From positions 5,612,001 to 5,676,000 of the forward strand of contig NZ_JARUBF010000001.1 of assembly GCF_029626025.1 (NCBI RefSeq): 64,000 nucleotides of DNA. Direction: 5' to 3'. Below the pieces are notes generated by a model. It was not told where the DNA came from and searched no databases. It saw only the letters and a program-made list of their open reading frames with translations. Made by a program: the position numbers and the translations under genes. Origin of the DNA: Solwaraspora sp. WMMD406. Lineage in GTDB: Bacteria; Actinomycetota; Actinomycetes; Mycobacteriales; Micromonosporaceae. Of this stretch, positions 31,586 to 39,396 are shown piece by piece (the first letter of the stretch is position 1; the number at the start of each line of letters is the position of its first letter).

Positions 31586-33250
31586 ATGAGTGACGAGCAC
31601 CGGCTCGCGCCGGCACCCTCCCGAGGAGTCCGGCTGGGGCGTCGGCTACGTACGGCGGCACGCGGGACCGGTCGCTGGCTCGACCGCGTCGCCCGGTCCA
31701 CTCCGGCACGCCGGATCAGGACGATCCTGGCCATCGCGGCGGTCAGCGTCGCCGGGGTGGTGATCGGCATCCTGCTCGGCGCCCGTACCGAGGTCGACAT
31801 CGGCCCCTTCACCGCCGAGATGACCGTCTCCCCGGCGCTCGACGGCGGCACCACGGTCGCGATCCCGCCACTCGGGTCACTGCACGTGGACAGCCACCAG
31901 GGGCCGGTCCAGCTCTCCATCCGGCTCGGCTCGCTCGACCAGGTCCGGACCCTGGCGCTGATCGACGACCCGGCCGGGATCACCCAGGCCAGCCAGACCG
32001 TGGTCGGCGACGTCACCGAGGGCGTGCTGCGGCTGGGCATCCGTACCCTCGCCGTCGCGGTGCTGGCCACCCTGGTCCTCGCCGCGCTGGTCTTCCGCGA
32101 CGTCCGCCGGGTCGCCTGGTCGGGCAGCCTCGCGCTGCTGCTCACCGGCGGGAGCATCGGGGTCGCCGCGTCGACCATCCGACCCGAGGCGATCCAGGAG
32201 CCACGGTACGAGGGGCTGCTGGTCAACGCCCCGGCGGTGGTCGGCGATGTGCAACGGATCGCCACCAACTACAACCTGTACGCCGAGCAGCTGCAGAAGA
32301 TCGTGACCAACGTGAGTCGGATCTACACGACGGTGTCGACGTTGCCGGTCTACCAGCCGGCGGAGGGCACCACCCGGGTACTGCACGTGTCGGACATGCA
32401 CCTCAACCCGACCGGCTGGCCGATGATCCAGACGGTGGTCGAGCAGTTCAACATCGACGTGGTGATCGACACCGGGGACATCACCGACTGGGGCAGCGAA
32501 CCGGAGGCGGCCTTCGTCGCTCCGATCGCCGAGCTGGAAGTCCCGTACGTGTTCATCCGGGGCAACCACGACTCGATCCGTACTCAGGAGGCGGTGGCCG
32601 GCCAGCCGAACGCGATCGTGCTGGACGACCAGGTGGCCACGGTCGCCGGGCTGACCATCGCCGGGATCGGAGATCCCCGGTTCACCCCGGACAAGCAGAC
32701 CAGTCCGGCCGACAGCGGGTTGTCCAAGCCCGCCGCCGAGCAGGTCATCGGGGTCGGCGAACAGCTCGCCGCGACGATCCGGGCCAATCCGGAACCGGTC
32801 GACATCGCCTTGGTGCACGATCCGCTCTCGGCCGGTCCGCTGTCGGGCACCTGCCCGCTGGTGCTGGCCGGACATATCCACAACCGGGAGGTCCGGATGC
32901 TCGCCGAGGTGCCCGGCCAGCAACCGACCCGGCTGTTGGTGGAGGGCTCCACCGGCGGCGCCGGCCTGCGCGGCCTGGAGGGTGAGGAGCCGACGCCGCT
33001 GGCGATGTCGGTGCTCTACTTCGACGAGGCCCATCAGCTGCAGGCGCACGACGACATCCGGGTCGGCGGCGCCGGCCAGGCACAGGTCACCCTGGAACGG
33101 CACGTGGTCGCCGAGGCCGTCGAGGAGCCGGTGGATCCGTCGCCCGATCCGTCCGTGAGCCCGGGCGGCCCCGGCACCGACCCGAGCACCGACCCGAGCC
33201 CGGGGCCGGCCAGCCCGGTCCCCGGCCCACCGGTGCCGAGCCCGACCTGA
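31586..33250 (+). CDS. Membrane metallophosphoesterase
   Basis: Calcineurin-like phosphoesterase of 554 residues with a membrane-anchored N-terminal half. Membrane segments lie near residues 47-66 (ILAIAAVSVAGVVIGILLGA) and around 155-190 (a pair). The catalytic domain starts near residue 265 with all dinuclear-metal motifs: HVSDMHLN, DTGDITDWG, IRGNHDS and GHIHNRE. The tail (about 515-554) is a Pro/Ser/Asp-rich low-complexity linker. Substrate unknown; such proteins are usually annotated metallophosphoesterase family. ATG 31586. The 3' end including the stop is tandemly duplicated (14-bp repeat), and a long palindrome follows before the convergent DUF2000 gene. Confidence 0.9.
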   Translation: MSDEHRLAPAPSRGVRLGRRLRTAARGTGRWLDRVARSTPARRIRTILAIAAVSVAGVVIGILLGARTEVDIGPFTAEMTVSPALDGGTTVAIPPLGSLHVDSHQGPVQLSIRLGSLDQVRTLALIDDPAGITQASQTVVGDVTEGVLRLGIRTLAVAVLATLVLAALVFRDVRRVAWSGSLALLLTGGSIGVAASTIRPEAIQEPRYEGLLVNAPAVVGDVQRIATNYNLYAEQLQKIVTNVSRIYTTVSTLPVYQPAEGTTRVLHVSDMHLNPTGWPMIQTVVEQFNIDVVIDTGDITDWGSEPEAAFVAPIAELEVPYVFIRGNHDSIRTQEAVAGQPNAIVLDDQVATVAGLTIAGIGDPRFTPDKQTSPADSGLSKPAAEQVIGVGEQLAATIRANPEPVDIALVHDPLSAGPLSGTCPLVLAGHIHNREVRMLAEVPGQQPTRLLVEGSTGGAGLRGLEGEEPTPLAMSVLYFDEAHQLQAHDDIRVGGAGQAQVTLERHVVAEAVEEPVDPSPDPSVSPGGPGTDPSTDPSPGPASPVPGPPVPSPT

Positions 33251-33266
33251 CCAGCCCGACCTGACC
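33239..33266. repeat. 14-bp tandem duplication of the metallophosphoesterase 3' end
   Basis: AGCCCGACCTGACC occurs at 33239-33252 and 33253-33266. The first copy contains the TGA stop (33248-33250), the second repeats it. Confidence 0.85.
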
Positions 33267-33291
33267 AGCCCGCGCTCGCCGGCGACCACCC

Positions 33292-33342
33292 GCGATCTAG
33301 AAGGATCTGGCCGGTATACCGACCATAATCCTTCTAGATCGC
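33292..33342. terminator. 51-nt near-perfect palindrome between convergent genes
   Basis: Arms GCGATCTAGAAGGAT (33292-33306) and ATCCTTCTAGATCGC (33328-33342) are perfect reverse complements. The 21-base centre is itself nearly palindromic around GGTATACC. It is AT-richer than its surroundings and sits between the stops of the metallophosphoesterase and the DUF2000 gene, so a bidirectional terminator is likely. It could also be a dispersed palindromic element. Confidence 0.65.
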
Positions 33343-33376
33343 CCCCGTTGTGATTCGCTGGCCGGCTCACGGGTGC

Positions 33377-33829
33377 TCACGCGTGCATCCGGGCACCCTT
33401 GACGACCTTGTCGACCGGGTTGCGCGGCCCGTAGACCGCCAGACCGACCAGGTCGAGCTGATCCTTCGGTACAGCGCGCACCGCCGCCCGGTTCGCGTCG
33501 TCGTGGCCGGTGGCGAACAGGTCGCCGGTGAACACCGACATCGTCAGCCCCCGGTCGACGGCGCGCCGGTGGGCGGCGGTCAGCATTTCCTTGCCGCCGC
33601 ATAACACCAGCACCGGCTGACGGAACATCGGCAGATAGCCGGTGCCGTCGGCGTCCGCGTACGGCCCGCCGATCACCTCCGGCGCGGCGGTGCCGATCCC
33701 GCTGACCAGGAACGCCGTGGCGTTGAGCCGCTGCCAGGTGGCCAGGTCGTCACGGATCAGCACCGCGATCTTGGTGTCGAACCGTACCGGTGGGGTCGCG
33801 TCGTTCATGCCGTCAGCGTCGTCGTTCAT
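33377..33829 (-). CDS. DUF2000 family protein
   Basis: Protein of 150 residues matching the DUF2000 pattern: KIAVLIRDDLATWQRLNATA, the central VIGGPYADADGTGYLPMF, VLCGGKEMLTAAHRRA and the C-terminal LVGLAVYGPRNPVDKVVKGA. These small alpha/beta proteins resemble peptidyl-tRNA hydrolase-type folds; function is unknown. The start is ambiguous because a 21-bp duplication copies the start codon: ATG 33829 gives MNDDADGMNDATPP, ATG 33808 gives MNDATPP. Divergent from the AraC regulator 50 bases away, which may control it. Confidence 0.85.
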   Translation of the reverse strand: MNDDADGMNDATPPVRFDTKIAVLIRDDLATWQRLNATAFLVSGIGTAAPEVIGGPYADADGTGYLPMFRQPVLVLCGGKEMLTAAHRRAVDRGLTMSVFTGDLFATGHDDANRAAVRAVPKDQLDLVGLAVYGPRNPVDKVVKGARMHA

Positions 33830-33842
33830 GCCGTCAGCGTCG
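33799..33842. repeat. 21-bp tandem duplication across the DUF2000 start codon
   Basis: Two copies with period 21 (GTCGTTCATGCCGTCAGC at 33800-33817 and 33821-33838 is identical). In-frame, so it adds seven residues and a second start codon to the DUF2000 protein. Confidence 0.85.
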
Positions 33843-33879
33843 CCCGGCCGGGGCGAGCCGGTCTTGTACGATTCTGACC

Positions 33880-34857
33880 ATGTCGGCTGCTCCAGCCGAG
33901 TCGGTGCGGGCTTGGCGGCCTCCGGTCCCCGGGGTCGCCGAGGTGTTCCACGCCCGGTTCACCGCCCACCAGTACCCGATGCACACGCACACCGCCTGGA
34001 CGTTGCTGATCGTCGACGACGGGGCGGTCCGCTACGACCTGGACCGACACGAACGCGACGCGCTGACCGACCTGGTCACCCTGTTGCCGCCCGGCGTGCC
34101 GCACAACGGGGCGGCGGCCACCAGCGGCGGCTTCCGTAAACGGGTGCTCTACCTCGACGACAGCCAGCTTCCGGCCGATCTGGTCGGGGCGTCGGTGGAC
34201 ACGCCGGGGGTGCCCGACGCCGAGCTGCGGCGGCTCGTCGACCGCACCCATCTGGCCCTGGCTCACCGGGGTGACGAGTTCGCCGCCGAGAGCTACTTGA
34301 AGCTGGCGTTGGAGCGGCTGCGCCGGCATCTTGGGCACGCGGTGCCGTCGCCGCTGCCGGCCGGTCAGGATGCCGGGTCACGGCAAGCCGGGTCACGGCA
34401 AGCCGGGCCACGGCGGGTCGGGCCCGCCTACCGGCTGCGCGAGCTGCTGGACGCGCGGATCACCGCCGGGCTCACCCTCGACGAGGCGGCTGCGCTGCTG
34501 CATTTCGATCCGGCATATCTGGTACGCGCGTTCAACCGCGAGTACGGTATGCCGCCGCACCGATACCTGACCGCCTGCCGGGTGGACCGGGCGCGGCGGC
34601 GGCTGCTCGACGGGGTCCCGGTCGGTGTCGCGGCGACCGAGGCGGGGTTCTTCGACCAGTCGCACCTGACCCGGCATTTCACCAGGATCGTCGGCCTCCC
34701 GCCGGGCCGTTTCGCCCGCTCTGATCGTCCGTCGCGGGATCGACCGTCGCGGGATCGACCGTCGCGGGATCGACCGTCGCGGGATCGACCGTCGCGGGAT
34801 CGACCGTCGCGGGATCGACCGTCGCGGGATCGACCGGCCGCGCCGCTGGCCGAATGA
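33880..34857 (+). CDS. AraC-family transcriptional regulator with C-terminal DRPSR repeats
   Basis: Regulator of 325 residues. The N-terminal AraC cupin-like sensor domain (about 15-95) contains MHTHTAWTLLIVDDG and LLPPGVPHNG. The C-terminal AraC HTH (about 185-280) contains LTLDEAAALLHFDPAYLVRA and GVAATEAGFFDQSHLTRHF, with GLPPGRFAR closing the domain. A short GSRQA repeat lies in the linker (15-bp DNA repeat near 34374-34417), and the tail is seven DRPSR units plus a partial one, encoded by a perfect 15-bp tandem array. TACGAT lies seven bases before ATG 33880, so the mRNA is probably leaderless. Divergent from the DUF2000 gene, its likely target. The last ~180 bases overlap a convergent hypothetical gene. 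Confidence 0.92.
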   Translation: MSAAPAESVRAWRPPVPGVAEVFHARFTAHQYPMHTHTAWTLLIVDDGAVRYDLDRHERDALTDLVTLLPPGVPHNGAAATSGGFRKRVLYLDDSQLPADLVGASVDTPGVPDAELRRLVDRTHLALAHRGDEFAAESYLKLALERLRRHLGHAVPSPLPAGQDAGSRQAGSRQAGPRRVGPAYRLRELLDARITAGLTLDEAAALLHFDPAYLVRAFNREYGMPPHRYLTACRVDRARRRLLDGVPVGVAATEAGFFDQSHLTRHFTRIVGLPPGRFARSDRPSRDRPSRDRPSRDRPSRDRPSRDRPSRDRPSRDRPAAPLAE

Positions 34858-35095
34858 CCGCGCCTGGACGGCGAAGCGCCGACGCACGTACGGTGACCAT
34901 CATCATCTGACCTTCTCGGGTGCCGTGCAGTCGGGTGCCGAGCAGATGGATCCATTCTATGTTCGGATGGGCGGCCTCGGCGCGGACGTGAATGACGCGT
35001 AGTCGCAGTACGCCGTCGCCATTCAGATAGTCGGCCGCACCGATCTCGATGATGTCCCACGGCCGCACCAGCGGCGGTGTGCGCGGCTCAGTCAT
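34679..35095 (-). CDS. Hypothetical protein with VDPAT repeat tail, overlapping araC-type gene
   Basis: Product of 138 residues, family not recognised. Residues about 1-80 form a compact domain (VRPWDIIEIGAADYLNGDG, LRVIHVRAEAAHPNIEWIHL, MMMVTVRASALRRPG). The tail is seven VDPAT units read from the opposite strand of the same 15-bp array that encodes DRPSR in the AraC protein, then a Gly/Arg-rich end. The ATG at 35093-35095 overlaps the stop of the upstream gene by eight bases (ATGACTGA), implying co-translation. The true stop may have been displaced by repeat growth into the neighbour. The pair sits divergent from the XRE/DUF397 locus. Confidence 0.6.
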   Translation of the reverse strand: MTEPRTPPLVRPWDIIEIGAADYLNGDGVLRLRVIHVRAEAAHPNIEWIHLLGTRLHGTREGQMMMVTVRASALRRPGAVIRPAARPVDPATVDPATVDPATVDPATVDPATVDPATVDPATDDQSGRNGPAGGRRSW

Positions 35096-35417
35096 CGCCA
35101 CCCGCCTTTGTCATCGGGTCACCGGCCAGAACCAGCCCGACCGAGGCGAGTAGCCGGCGAATGGTGCGAGCGGCGTCCCGGTCGTACCGGTCCAGATAGG
35201 CCACCGCGAGCTGTAGTCCCGGGCAGATGACGGTGCCGCAACGCGGGCAGCCGGTGACCGGATCGGGCAGATGCATCGCCGCCAGACGCCGGGCGCGGGC
35301 GATCACCGGATGGTTGATGTAGCCGGGGATGGCGCTGCCGATCGGCACCGACATCCACCCGAGTGCGCCGGGTCGCCGTACCAGACCGACCAATCGTGAT
35401 TGATCTTCACCATTCAT
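35088..35417 (-). CDS. Hypothetical protein with CxxC-x4-C motif next to XRE regulator
   Basis: Product of 109 residues, no named family recognised. It carries a possible metal-binding CPRCGTVICPG motif near residue 60 and a helical C-terminal half (LQLAVAYLDRYDRDAARTIR). ATG 35415-35417 chosen; the frame extends upstream to 35564 but that part is Gly/Arg-rich and runs into the promoter of the regulator. It is translationally coupled to the following gene and divergent from the Scr1-type regulator, an arrangement that suggests that it belongs to the same regulatory locus. Confidence 0.6.
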   Translation of the reverse strand: MNGEDQSRLVGLVRRPGALGWMSVPIGSAIPGYINHPVIARARRLAAMHLPDPVTGCPRCGTVICPGLQLAVAYLDRYDRDAARTIRRLLASVGLVLAGDPMTKAGGDD

Positions 35418-35600
35418 TCGTGCGCCACAGATACCCCATCGGGACAACGATGGACGCCTTCTCAGATTTCCCACCCCTCCACCCTGGACTCCTCCCCCTC
35501 CCCATTGGAAGATGAACGCCACACCCGTAACACCCGCATCCGGGCCTGGGTGAGCCCTGCCCACCGCCGCTCGATTCTGTGGTGAAGATGGAGGAGACGA

Positions 35601-36392
35601 ATGTCTGGAACCGCAAGCGCTTACCTGATAAAGGAGCTACGCCGCCGCCGTGAGTTGGCCGGGCTCACCCAGGAGCAGTGGGGTGCCACCCTGCACTGGT
35701 CGGCCCAGCACGTCGGTTCGATCGAGCGCGGTGACCGGCCGATCCGGCTCGACTACCTGACCGCCATCGACAAGGTCTTCAACTGCGACTACTCGACCCT
35801 TTACACGCTGCTGCTGCGGGCCGAACGGGCCCCGGTCTGGCTGCGTCCGTGGCTGGAGCACGAGCGGGAGGCGATCATGCTGCGCTGGTTCGAGCCGATC
35901 CTGGTGCCCGGCCTGCTGCAGACCGAGGCGTACGCCCGCGCGGTCCTCACCCAGGCCGGCGTGGCGATCGACGACGTCGACACCACGGTCGCCGACCGGC
36001 TCAGCCGTCAGGAGATCCTGCACCGCGAGGAGCGGCCGTGCCGCTTCGTCGGGGTGATCGACGAGGCGGTGCTGACCCGGGCGGTCGGCGGCCCGGCGGT
36101 GATGCGCGAGCAGATCCTGGCGCTGATCGCCGCCTGTGCCCGGCCGAACATCTCGATCCAGGTGGTGCCGGCCCGGGTCGGCGCCTACCCGGGGCTCAAC
36201 GGCCCGTTCATTCTGGCCAGTATGGAGGGCCGGTCGGCGGGTTTCGTCGACGGGCCGTTGGAGGGCCAGACCATCGAGTTGGAGGCCGATCTGACCAGAC
36301 TGGAGCACACCTGGGAGTCGCTGCGGGAGTACGCTCTGCCCGGTGACCAATCCGTGGCGTTGATGCAGGAGGCGGCTGACAAATGGGCATGA
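35601..36392 (+). CDS. Scr1-family XRE transcriptional regulator (HTH + DUF5753)
   Basis: Helix-turn-helix regulator of 263 residues. The N-terminal XRE HTH is LAGLTQEQWGATLHWSAQHVGSIE within about 15-60. The rest is the actinobacteria-specific DUF5753 domain (WFEPILVPGLLQTEAYARAV, RFVGVIDEAVLTRAVGGP, ISIQVVPARVGAYPGLNGPF). This is the architecture of WhiJ/BldB-locus-type regulators that pair with small DUF397 proteins and act in development or antibiotic control in Streptomyces. ATG 35601 is preceded by GGAGGA. It overlaps the DUF397 gene by ten bases, so both are made together. Confidence 0.93.
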   Translation: MSGTASAYLIKELRRRRELAGLTQEQWGATLHWSAQHVGSIERGDRPIRLDYLTAIDKVFNCDYSTLYTLLLRAERAPVWLRPWLEHEREAIMLRWFEPILVPGLLQTEAYARAVLTQAGVAIDDVDTTVADRLSRQEILHREERPCRFVGVIDEAVLTRAVGGPAVMREQILALIAACARPNISIQVVPARVGAYPGLNGPFILASMEGRSAGFVDGPLEGQTIELEADLTRLEHTWESLREYALPGDQSVALMQEAADKWA

Positions 36393-36577
36393 CCACCGAT
36401 CCCCGACCGGCCTGGCGGACCAGCAGTCGCAGCAACGGCACCGGCGGCGCGTGCGTCGAAGTCGCCGACAACCTGCCCGGCCGGGTCCTGGTCCGCGACA
36501 GCAAGGACCGCACCGGCGGCACGCTGACCTTCTCCCCCGCCGCCTGGCAGACCTTCGTCAGCCAGGCCATCCGGTAG
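36383..36577 (+). CDS. DUF397 protein (partner of the XRE regulator)
   Basis: Protein of 64 residues with the complete DUF397 signature: AWRTSSRSNGTGGACVEVAD, VLVRDSKDRTGGTLTFSPAAW and terminal FVSQAIR. DUF397 proteins counteract or tune their neighbouring Scr1-type regulator, in a toxin/antitoxin-like relation described for WhiJ loci. ATG 36383 lies inside the end of the regulator gene, consistent with translational coupling. Confidence 0.93.
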   Translation: MGMTTDPRPAWRTSSRSNGTGGACVEVADNLPGRVLVRDSKDRTGGTLTFSPAAWQTFVSQAIR

Positions 36578-36606
36578 CCGCGACGGTTCGGCCCCGATAG
36601 ATCAGA

Positions 36607-37104
36607 TCAGACCGCAGACCGTGCCCGCGTCCGCTCGGAGTCGGCGAACCACTCCCGTGCGGACGCGGGCACGAGCAGAAGCAGGATCGGGATCAGGCCG
36701 AACGGCAGCGACACGATGCCGAAGATGATCGCGACGATCAACGATCCACGCCGGCCCTGCCACAGTCCCAGCACCACCGAGCCGAACAGAGCGCCGTAGA
36801 TCCCGCTGACCACCGCAGCCCCGCCGAGTCCCTGGATCGCAGCGACAATGACACCGGCCAGCCCCACGACGGCTCCGAACGCGAAGACGAGGGCGGCGCC
36901 GACGACCCACCCAGGCGGCGTCCCCCGTCGCGCGTTCAGCTCTTCGTCGGACATCGGCTGCCCGGACAGTCGCTGCTGCGCCTGGTAGGCGACCAGCCAC
37001 TCGATCTCGGCACGACTCAGGCCGTACTGTCGCTCCAGCTCAGCGACGTCACGGCCGGCCGCGTACTCCGCGACCACCTGCTCGTACTCGGCGTCCCACT
37101 GCAT
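36607..37104 (-). CDS. Membrane protein of unknown function, 165 aa
   Basis: The N-terminal third is a soluble charged region ([38 protein letters not shown]) that looks like a short helical DNA- or protein-binding segment. Three hydrophobic segments follow: VVGAALVFAFGAVVGLAGVI, VVSGIYGALFGSVVLGLW and VAIIFGIVSLPFGLIPILLL. No family is recognised. Start set at ATG 37102-37104; an in-frame start at 37170 would add 22 residues. Located between the DUF397 gene and gatB, reading leftward after gatB with about 96 bases between. Confidence 0.65.
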   Translation of the reverse strand: MQWDAEYEQVVAEYAAGRDVAELERQYGLSRAEIEWLVAYQAQQRLSGQPMSDEELNARRGTPPGWVVGAALVFAFGAVVGLAGVIVAAIQGLGGAAVVSGIYGALFGSVVLGLWQGRRGSLIVAIIFGIVSLPFGLIPILLLLVPASAREWFADSERTRARSAV

Positions 37105-37200
37105 GTGCAAAAAGTAGCCGACCGCATGATGAGGCGATAGGTCCGGTTCGATGCCGCCGCCCCCGATCACGCGGCGGCACCGTACCGAATGATGTCAGCC

Positions 37201-38700
37201 CTACGCGCCGAGGCGGGACAGGATCAACTCACGGACCGTACGGGCGTCCGCCTGGCCCTTGGTCGTCTTCATCACCGCGCCGACCAGCGCCCCGGCCGCC
37301 GCGACCTTGCCGTCGCGGACCTTCGCCGCGATGTCCGGGTTGGCGGCGATCGCCTCGTCGACGGCGGCGGTCAACGCGCCGGTGTCGGAGACGACGCCGA
37401 GACCGCGCGCGGTCATCACCTCGGTCGGGGTGCCTTCTCCGGCGACCACCGCTTCGAGCACCGTACGGGCCAGCTTGTCGTTGAGCTTGCCGGCGTCGAC
37501 CAGGCCCTGCAGTTCGGCCACGTGCGCCGGGGTGACCCCGAGCGCCGCCAGCTCGGTGCCGGTCTCGTTGGCCCGGCGGGCCAGCTCACCCAGCCACCAC
37601 TTGCGGGCACCGGCCGGCGTGGTGCCGGCGGCCACGGTCTGCTCGATCAGCTCGACCGCACCGGCGTTGACCACCGACTGCATGTCGTGGTCGGTCAGCC
37701 CCCACTGCTCCTGCAGCCGCTTACGGTGCAGCCGGGGCAGCTCCGGCAGGGCCGCCTTGAGCTCGGCCACCCAGGCGGCGTCCGGGGCGAGCGGCACCAG
37801 GTCCGGCTCCGGGAAGTAGCGGTAGTCGGTGGCGGTCTCCTTGGACCGGCCCGACGTGGTGTCGCCGCTGTCCTCGTGGAAGTGCCGGGTCTCCTGCGTG
37901 ATCCGGCCACCGGCGTCGAGCACCGACGCCTGGCGCAGCATCTCCGCGCGGACCGCTCGCTCCACCGACCGCAGCGAGTTGACGTTCTTGGTCTCGGTAC
38001 GGGTGCCCCACTCGGTCTGCCCGGCCGGGGTCAGCGACGTGTTGACGTCGCAGCGCAGCGAACCCTGCTCCATCCGTACGTCGGAGACGCCCAGCGAGCG
38101 GATCACGTCCCGCAGCTCGGTGACGTACGCGCGGGCCACCTGCGGGGCCCGGTCCCCGGTGCCGGGGATGGGCTTGGTGACGATCTCCACCAGCGGGATG
38201 CCGGCCCGGTTGTAGTCGACAAGCGACTCGGTCGCCCCGTGGATGCGCCCGGTCGCGCCGCCGACGTGCAGCGTCTTGCCGGTGTCCTCCTCCAGGTGCA
38301 CCCGCTCGATGCCGATGCGCACCAGCTCGCCGTCGACCTCGACGTCCAGCCAGCCGTCCACGCACAGCGGCTCGTCGTACTGGCTGATCTGGTAGTTCTT
38401 CGGCATGTCCGGGTAAAAGTAGTTCTTCCGGGCGAACCGGCACCAGTCGGCGATCGAGCAGTTCAGCGCCAGCCCGATCCTGATCGTCGCCTCGATCGCC
38501 GCCTTGTTGGCCACCGGCAGCGAGCCGGGCAGCCCGAGGCAGACCGGGCAGACCTGGGTGTTGGGCTCGGCGCCGAACTCGGTCGGGCAGCCGCAGAACA
38601 TCTTGGTGTTGGTGCCCAGCTCGACGTGCGTCTCCAGGCCGATCACCGGCTCGTAGCGGGCGACGACATCCTCGTACGTGGGCAACGCGGTCGTGCTCAT
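37201..38700 (-). CDS. gatB: Asp-tRNA(Asn)/Glu-tRNA(Gln) amidotransferase subunit B
   Basis: tRNA-binding and kinase subunit of the GatCAB complex, which converts misacylated Asp-tRNA(Asn) and Glu-tRNA(Gln) to the amide forms. The 499-residue product begins with the family motif [20 protein letters not shown] and contains the zinc cysteines (CPVCLGLPG and CGCPTEFG), [19 protein letters not shown], and the C-terminal YqeY-like tail ending [16 protein letters not shown]. Normal length. ATG 38698-38700. It is separated from gatA by two unrelated genes (an ABC-type ATPase and a TOPRIM-like protein) in the same orientation; in M. tuberculosis that slot holds pfkA. Confidence 0.97.
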   Translation of the reverse strand: MSTTALPTYEDVVARYEPVIGLETHVELGTNTKMFCGCPTEFGAEPNTQVCPVCLGLPGSLPVANKAAIEATIRIGLALNCSIADWCRFARKNYFYPDMPKNYQISQYDEPLCVDGWLDVEVDGELVRIGIERVHLEEDTGKTLHVGGATGRIHGATESLVDYNRAGIPLVEIVTKPIPGTGDRAPQVARAYVTELRDVIRSLGVSDVRMEQGSLRCDVNTSLTPAGQTEWGTRTETKNVNSLRSVERAVRAEMLRQASVLDAGGRITQETRHFHEDSGDTTSGRSKETATDYRYFPEPDLVPLAPDAAWVAELKAALPELPRLHRKRLQEQWGLTDHDMQSVVNAGAVELIEQTVAAGTTPAGARKWWLGELARRANETGTELAALGVTPAHVAELQGLVDAGKLNDKLARTVLEAVVAGEGTPTEVMTARGLGVVSDTGALTAAVDEAIAANPDIAAKVRDGKVAAAGALVGAVMKTTKGQADARTVRELILSRLGA

Positions 38701-38763
38701 CTCACAGCTCCAACTCTCGGCGCGGCACCGACCGCACCAGCCTAGTGTCCACCTGGGCCCCGC

Positions 38764-39396
38764 TCATCGACCCGGCCGGTACCCGAGCGCCGTCAAGGCC
38801 TCTCGGGTGTCGTCCCACCACCGCCGGTACGCCGGCACCTGCTGCAACTTGTCGAGATCGACGTAGTCGCCGAGCTGGCCGAGGTAGTCCCCGACGGATC
38901 TGCTGACCCGGCGCGTCACGTCGTTGAGCACCTTCTTCGGGTCGGCGATCTGCTCCACCTGACGAGGGCTCCCCGGGAGCCCCATCTCGACATCGGTCCA
39001 CCGGACACCGAGGGCGTCGCGTAGCGCCTGCCCGTCGGCGAGCAGCCAGGCCTCGGTCTCCCGGACCGGAACCACCGCGACGAGTTGCTCCCGACGATCG
39101 GTCCAGCGTTTTCGCAGCGGCTCCAGCCACTCTTTCCGGACCCGCTCGGGGTTGGCACCCTGATCGCGGTGGTAGAAGATCATCGAGAACGCGCCGTCGT
39201 TGCGCTCGACCATGGCGATCGCCTCGTCGACCGTGCTGGGGCCGGGCCGATCCCGCAACGGCTGGACATTCGCCACCTCGACCTGATCGATGAACTCGGC
39301 CTCGCACAGCTCGGTCAACGCCCGTCCCAGCAGGTTGGGCAGGAACTGATCGTCGCTGACGCCCTCGGAGAGCAACGCGGTGGAGAGATAGCGCAT
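38764..39396 (-). CDS. TOPRIM-like (DUF4276/RloB-type) effector candidate, partner of the ATPase
   Basis: Product of 210 residues resembling the small TOPRIM-like proteins encoded beside OLD/RloA-type ATPases. Candidate catalytic acidic residues are Glu11 in ALLSEGVSDDQFL, Asp78 in FYHRDQGAN, and Glu113/Glu115/Asp121 in VRETEAWLLAD. This E...DxG...ETEAW pattern is what I associate with DUF4276-like nucleases; I could not confirm the family by search. No signal or membrane segment. Its ATG overlaps the ATPase stop by one base (TGATG), so the two are translationally coupled. It lies 63 bases before gatB. Predicted role: nuclease-type effector controlled by the ATPase, by analogy with two-gene anti-phage systems. 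Confidence 0.6.
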   Translation of the reverse strand: MRYLSTALLSEGVSDDQFLPNLLGRALTELCEAEFIDQVEVANVQPLRDRPGPSTVDEAIAMVERNDGAFSMIFYHRDQGANPERVRKEWLEPLRKRWTDRREQLVAVVPVRETEAWLLADGQALRDALGVRWTDVEMGLPGSPRQVEQIADPKKVLNDVTRRVSRSVGDYLGQLGDYVDLDKLQQVPAYRRWWDDTREALTALGYRPGR

